Shown: piece after piece, positions 60,018-64,000 of the stretch
How the letters are laid out: every line of letters starts with the position of its first letter
Position numbering within the stretch: the stretch's first letter is position 1
From: Byssochlamys sp. IMV 00236
Lineage: Eukaryota > Ascomycota > Eurotiomycetes > Eurotiales > Thermoascaceae
Assembly (NCBI GenBank): GCA_001931875.2
Contig: MSJH02000556.1
Span: 333,968 to 397,967 of the forward strand
Reading direction: 5' to 3'
Length of the DNA: 64,000 nucleotides
Translations under genes and position numbers: made by a program
The notes under the pieces: generated by a model
Told to the model about the DNA's origin: nothing
Databases searched by the model: none
The model's input: only the letters and a program-made list of their open reading frames with translations

Positions 60018-63000
60018 ATGGCGCAGAATCACGCTAGGTTGAAGAAACGGCGGCGCGAAGCTTTTAATGTCGATGTCAAGCTGGTCGAAATTTATGAAGA
60101 CCTAGCTAACGAGAAAGATGAGATCCGATTGAAGGCAGCACAGGAGCTGGTCTCCCGGTTTCTGCCAGAGAACAGCCCGACCGATGATCAGATCCAAAAA
60201 GCACTGCAGAGACTTTTCCGCGGATTGTGCAGTAGCCGAAAGGCTGCCAGAGTCGGCTTTTCCATCGCCTTAACAGAGATTTTGTCCCAGATTTTCTCTC
60301 CATCGCAGAAATTGGCCTCTGAGTGGAGTGTCTCGAAGGCGTTGGATATCTGGGAGTCACAGTCTGATGCTTCCGGTAGCGCCTCCGGACAGGTACGTAC
60401 TAAGTGAAATAGGCTTTTGCAACAAATACAGAGAGTCGGGCTAATATTTCCTTCAGGAGGAGAGAGATCATCACTTTGGGCGTCTGTTTGGAGCAGAGGC
60501 TGTCATAAAATCTTCTGTTCTCTTCCACGCCAATGCCTCGTTCCAGGACTGGACTAGAGTCCTGACCGTGATCTTCGATCTGGCAAAGAAGAAGCCATGG
60601 CTCAGAGAAGAGTGCGGCTGGATCATGTACCGCTGTATTTTCGATCTAGCTGCTCAGAAGCTGGACACGAAGTACGTGGAATCTATCCTCGACCAGCTTT
60701 GTGCGAACGACCTTGCACGGACACCTGAAGGCGTTGCTATCTGGTTGGCTGCCAAGGACTCGTTCCCCAAGGCCAAGTTCCCACAGAATATGTGGAAATA
60801 CGAAGGCCCTCTTGACTCTCGTGACAAGAGCACCCTTGCCAAGATCATGAAAGAGTCTTCTGATGTCGAGGCCCAGTCTGAGGGCAGTGGAACGAAACAG
60901 TCGGGAGTCTGGAACTCGAAGCTCCATTTCGCTTGGGATGCTGTATTGAGCAGAATATTTGCCTCCCCGCAGAAGAAAGAAAAGTCAAAGGATAAAACAT
61001 CCAAGTCGTCGCGCACAAGTTTCGTCGACTTCTGGGTGGAAGTTGTCGACAGTAAGTACACCTGGTTTAATAAAATGCACAGGTAGCAAGCTAACGCAAG
61101 ATAATAGATGGGCTTTTCGCAGCAGCCTCATCAGAAGAACGGAAATATTGGGGATTTCTCTTATTCATCAAGACTCTCAACGAAGCCCCTCAGAATTTTG
61201 CGTCTCTCGTCTTCACCAAGAACCTTATCAGATGTCTCATGAACCAACTTGCAGTTGAGGACCGGTATCTCCATCGCATGGCTGTTAAAGCTGCTAAGAC
61301 TATACAAGGTCGTGTCTCGAAGGAGCCCGACTTTGCGGCAGCTGCGATCAACGGCTTGATGGGACCTACGGGATCCGTGAACTTTGACCAGATAACGAAG
61401 ACCAAGACTGTGGAAAAGATCGTCACTGAAGCTGACGCGGAGTCACTGAAGCAAATCCTTGTTCTTTTCGAGCGCTTGATTGCCGCGCCGGGGACAGAGG
61501 ATATTAAAGCTGCAGCTTCCAGCCGTCAGAACCTTGCCAATCTTCTAGTCTCAATTGTCCGATCCCGGGCATCTGTTAAGACTGAAGAGGATGATTTCCA
61601 CGATGCTATCGAAGCTATTCTATCTATTTTTGTCCGCTTTGCTTACTTCGTGGACAAAGGCGACAGTACTCAACCGCCTCTGACACAGGCCACGCAGGAG
61701 CTCTTCCGGAACAGGATTAACTCATGCCTTAATAGTTTGGTCGGAGCCCGCAAGGACCCGGCGAATCTCCCGTATACTGTGATTCGCAAAATCCGCGATG
61801 CTGCCAAGTCAGCAGAGTACGGTAAATTCATCATTGAAATGGACGACACGGTCCAAGAAGCCATTGATGGAGCATTCAAGTCGCTCAAGAAACTTGCCAG
61901 CAAAGTAAGTTCCTGTGTTTCTTGCTGCCAAGTGTATAGTCTAACGTAGAACAGGAAAAGCACGGCGAGAAGGAAATCTCCGGTATCCAGGCATTCAAGC
62001 TTCTCTATTCGATGACTATTCTGCAAGTCTACTACGGTGATGGCGATGCTGTGTCTATGCTGGGGGAGCTTCAGTTCTGCTACGATAAATTCATCGGCAA
62101 GAAATCGAAGGATAACACTTCTGATGCCTCTGATGCTCTTGTCGAGATTCTTCTGAGCTTCGCATCTAAGCCTTCACAATTATTCCGTCGCATGAGCGAG
62201 CAAGTCTTTGGCGCTTTTGCGAACCAAGTCACTGCAGACGGCCTCCAGTCACTCATCTCGGTACGTTGCCTTCGGCTTGTTTATTTTTACACTCACACTA
62301 ACAATACCTATTAGGTCCTGGAAGTCAAAGAAACCCTGGCTGGCCAGCAGGAGATGTTTGAGCAGCAGGATGACGATGAGGATGAGGAGATGCTTGATGC
62401 GGATGATGACGACGAGGAGGATAGCGACGTAGAAGTTGTCGATGCAAAGGATGAAGACAGCTCCGACGAAGACGGCGAGGAAGAAGAAAGCGGCTCTGAA
62501 GCGTCTGCCGATGAAGGCGAGGATGATGAGGAGTTGGCACTTTTCGACGCCAAACTCGCTGAAGCTCTCGGCACTCACCGGGCCGATCAGGACCTGAACG
62601 AAGACTCCGAGGGATCGGACGCCGATATGAATGATGAGGAGATGGAAGCCTTGGACGACCAGATCGTCAAGGTGTTCCGTGCTCGCAATAAGGCTGCCAG
62701 CAAGAAGAAGGACAAGAAGGACGCCAAGGAGAACATGGTGAACTTCAAGAACCGTGTTCTGGACCTACTCGAAATCTACGTGAAGAAGTGCCATTCCAGT
62801 ATCTTGGCCCTTGATTTGCTTCTTCCGCTGTTGAAGCTCAGCCGGAAGTCTACGGTCAAGCAGATCTCGGGGAAAGCCAATGCGGTGCTCCGCGAGTACA
62901 CGAAGCTCTGCAAAGGCTCTGCCATCCCGGCCATAGAGTCGACGGAAGCTGTCTGGGAGCTCCTAAAGGATGTCCACAAAGAAGCCAGCTATAGTGGCCC

Positions 63001-63211
63001 ACCTGCTCATGCTTCGTCGTGCAGCCAAGCCAGTCTACTCCTGGCTAAGGTTCTGGTGGCGCATGATAAGGGAGCTATTTCGGGTGTTGTCGATGTGTAT
63101 GCCTCGACGCGCAAAGAGCAGCTCCTCAGCAAGAAGTGCCATGTGCAGCCGTCCTTCTTTACCGAGTGGAACAACTGGTGTGTCTCGATGAGCAAGCAAC
63201 TGAAGGATTAG
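60018..63211 (+). CDS. POL5: rDNA-associated protein Pol5 (DNA polymerase phi / MYBBP1A family)
   Basis: Exons 60018-60392, 60457-61051, 61108-61904, 61955-62260, 62315-63211 give 989 aa. Despite its name, Pol5 is a nucleolar HEAT-like protein needed for rRNA production and ribosome assembly, not a replicative polymerase. Family features are KLVEIYEDLANEKDEIRLKA, LQRLFRGLCSSRKAARVGFS, AVIKSSVLFHANASFQDW, KKPWLREECGWIMYRCIF and HFAWDAVLSRIFASP. A long Asp/Glu-rich tract opens exon 5 (about residues 705-785), followed by a basic KAASKKKDKKDAKEN patch and a conserved helical end KNRVLDLLEIYVKKCHSS. The C-terminus TEWNNWCVSMSKQLKD is short; length fits fungal members. Confidence 0.94.
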
Positions 63212-63600
63212 ACAGTTGCCACGCATGCGCCGTAGCCTTACCCTTTCCAGTCATTACACCCAGAGATTATCCTGTAACAATCACACCACCTCCGATCAAT
63301 CAGACCACCAGTAGGAAAAGCACGCATACAACATCAATACCATATATCAATCGTCGTAAATGAATAATATAATGTAAGGCAAATTTCGCGTCCACAATGT
63401 CGCTTCTTAAAGGCACGGTTGGAATGACGTCGCCATGATGTGTAACACCATATATATACGCTTGATAAAATAGATATTTTTCCACGTTCCCTTCTAGCAT
63501 ATAACTTTCGATCCAGTTGATCCTATTAATGAATTATATTTAATTAATTGGACCCTGGTTCTCTCGGGAAGCAAAAGAAAAAAGTAACCTCTCGGCAACA
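63212..63600. other. Intergenic, 389 bp
   Basis: POL5 3' region and promoter of the last gene. It is AT-rich at 63520-63550 with no coding signal. Confidence 0.5.
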
Positions 63601-64000
63601 ATGGCATTCAAAACCGTCGCCCTCTTTGGAGCCAACGGCCAAATCGGCAGCTGTATCCTCCGCGCTCTCTTACACTGCTCCAAACAATCTTTCAATGTAA
63701 TCGGCTTTGTCGCACCAGGAATGGCCTCAAAGCTGCCTCAAGCGCCGAATCTGAAAGTTAGAGAACTCGACGTCACGAATATCAAGAAGGATGAGTTGGC
63801 GGCTGCGTTGAAGGGCGTGGATGTCGTGGTGAGCGCACTGAATGGGAAGGCGTTGGAGAGTCAGGTGGATATTCAGAATGCCGCGGTCGATGCGGGTGTG
63901 GAGAGGTTCTATCCGAGTGAATATGGGTTTCATCATATTTATCAGAAGCCAGGGGATGGAGCGGGGTGGTTGCATCCGGTGAGTTGGTTTTTTTTTTTTT
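63601..64000 (+). CDS. NmrA-like / isoflavone reductase-type NAD(P)-binding oxidoreductase (5' part)
   Basis: Exon 1 spans 63601-63978 (126 codons); a GTGAGT donor at 63979 opens an intron with a T-tract that runs off the window, so the gene is cut by the window end. MAFKTVALFGANGQIGSCIL holds the Rossmann G-x-x-G-x-x-G pattern (GANGQIG). It is followed by LKVRELDVTNIKKDELAAAL, GVDVVVSALNG and AVDAGVERFYPSEYGF, all typical of the atypical short-chain NmrA/isoflavone-reductase group. The YPSEYG segment is the usual position after strand 5. Members range from redox sensors to reductases in secondary metabolism, so the role cannot be set from this fragment. Confidence 0.85.
   Translation, partial: MAFKTVALFGANGQIGSCILRALLHCSKQSFNVIGFVAPGMASKLPQAPNLKVRELDVTNIKKDELAAALKGVDVVVSALNGKALESQVDIQNAAVDAGVERFYPSEYGFHHIYQKPGDGAGWLHPVSWFFFF

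Overview
The window is nuclear DNA of a filamentous ascomycete, most likely an Aspergillus/Penicillium relative (Eurotiales). The signs are dense short GT-AG introns of about 50-70 nt, a Cdc25 phosphatase whose layout and C-terminus match NimT, a PilB-type eisosome protein, a CUL3-type cullin, and a Zn2Cys6 regulator next to catabolic-type enzymes. There is one short run of Ns (21814-21856). I saw no tRNA, rRNA, CRISPR or intact transposon. All gene models were spliced by hand by joining reading frames at splice signals and known family motifs; every listed multi-exon model keeps frame throughout.

Layout. 0-24 kb: eisosome pilB (+), proteasome beta5 (+), an HNH-fold protein that has lost both motif histidines (+), RNA polymerase I second subunit RPA135 (-), ARL8 GTPase (+), an RCR-family membrane protein (+), a Cys-cluster/Pro-rich membrane protein (+), a secreted Ala-rich 8-Cys protein (+), and a small unknown gene (-). 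23-42.5 kb: conserved core genes, with CWF19/Drn1 (-) and UTP20 (+) divergent, ZIM17 (-) and cullin-3 (+) divergent, then SLD5 (-) and cdc25/nimT (-). 42.55-49.78 kb: a gene-poor stretch with at most one short relic. 49.8-59.4 kb: an accessory region with a lineage-specific unknown protein (+), a ten-exon Zn2Cys6 transcription factor (-), a FAD monooxygenase (-) and a divergent tartrate/D-malate dehydrogenase-like gene (+), then a Uma2-like nuclease-fold protein (-). 60-64 kb: POL5 (+) and the start of an NmrA-like oxidoreductase cut by the window end.

How the genes relate. RPA135, UTP20 and POL5 all serve rRNA synthesis or processing, but they are scattered. The best candidate for an undescribed system is the regulator-monooxygenase-dehydrogenase trio at 51.0-57.9 kb: the shared promoter of the two enzyme genes carries two CGG-N5-CCG palindromes 78 bp apart, the kind of site Zn2Cys6 dimers bind. 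Other notable points are start codons split or isolated by introns in two genes, a stop-free 57-nt intron in cullin-3 that could be retained in frame, and the pseudo-HNH protein.
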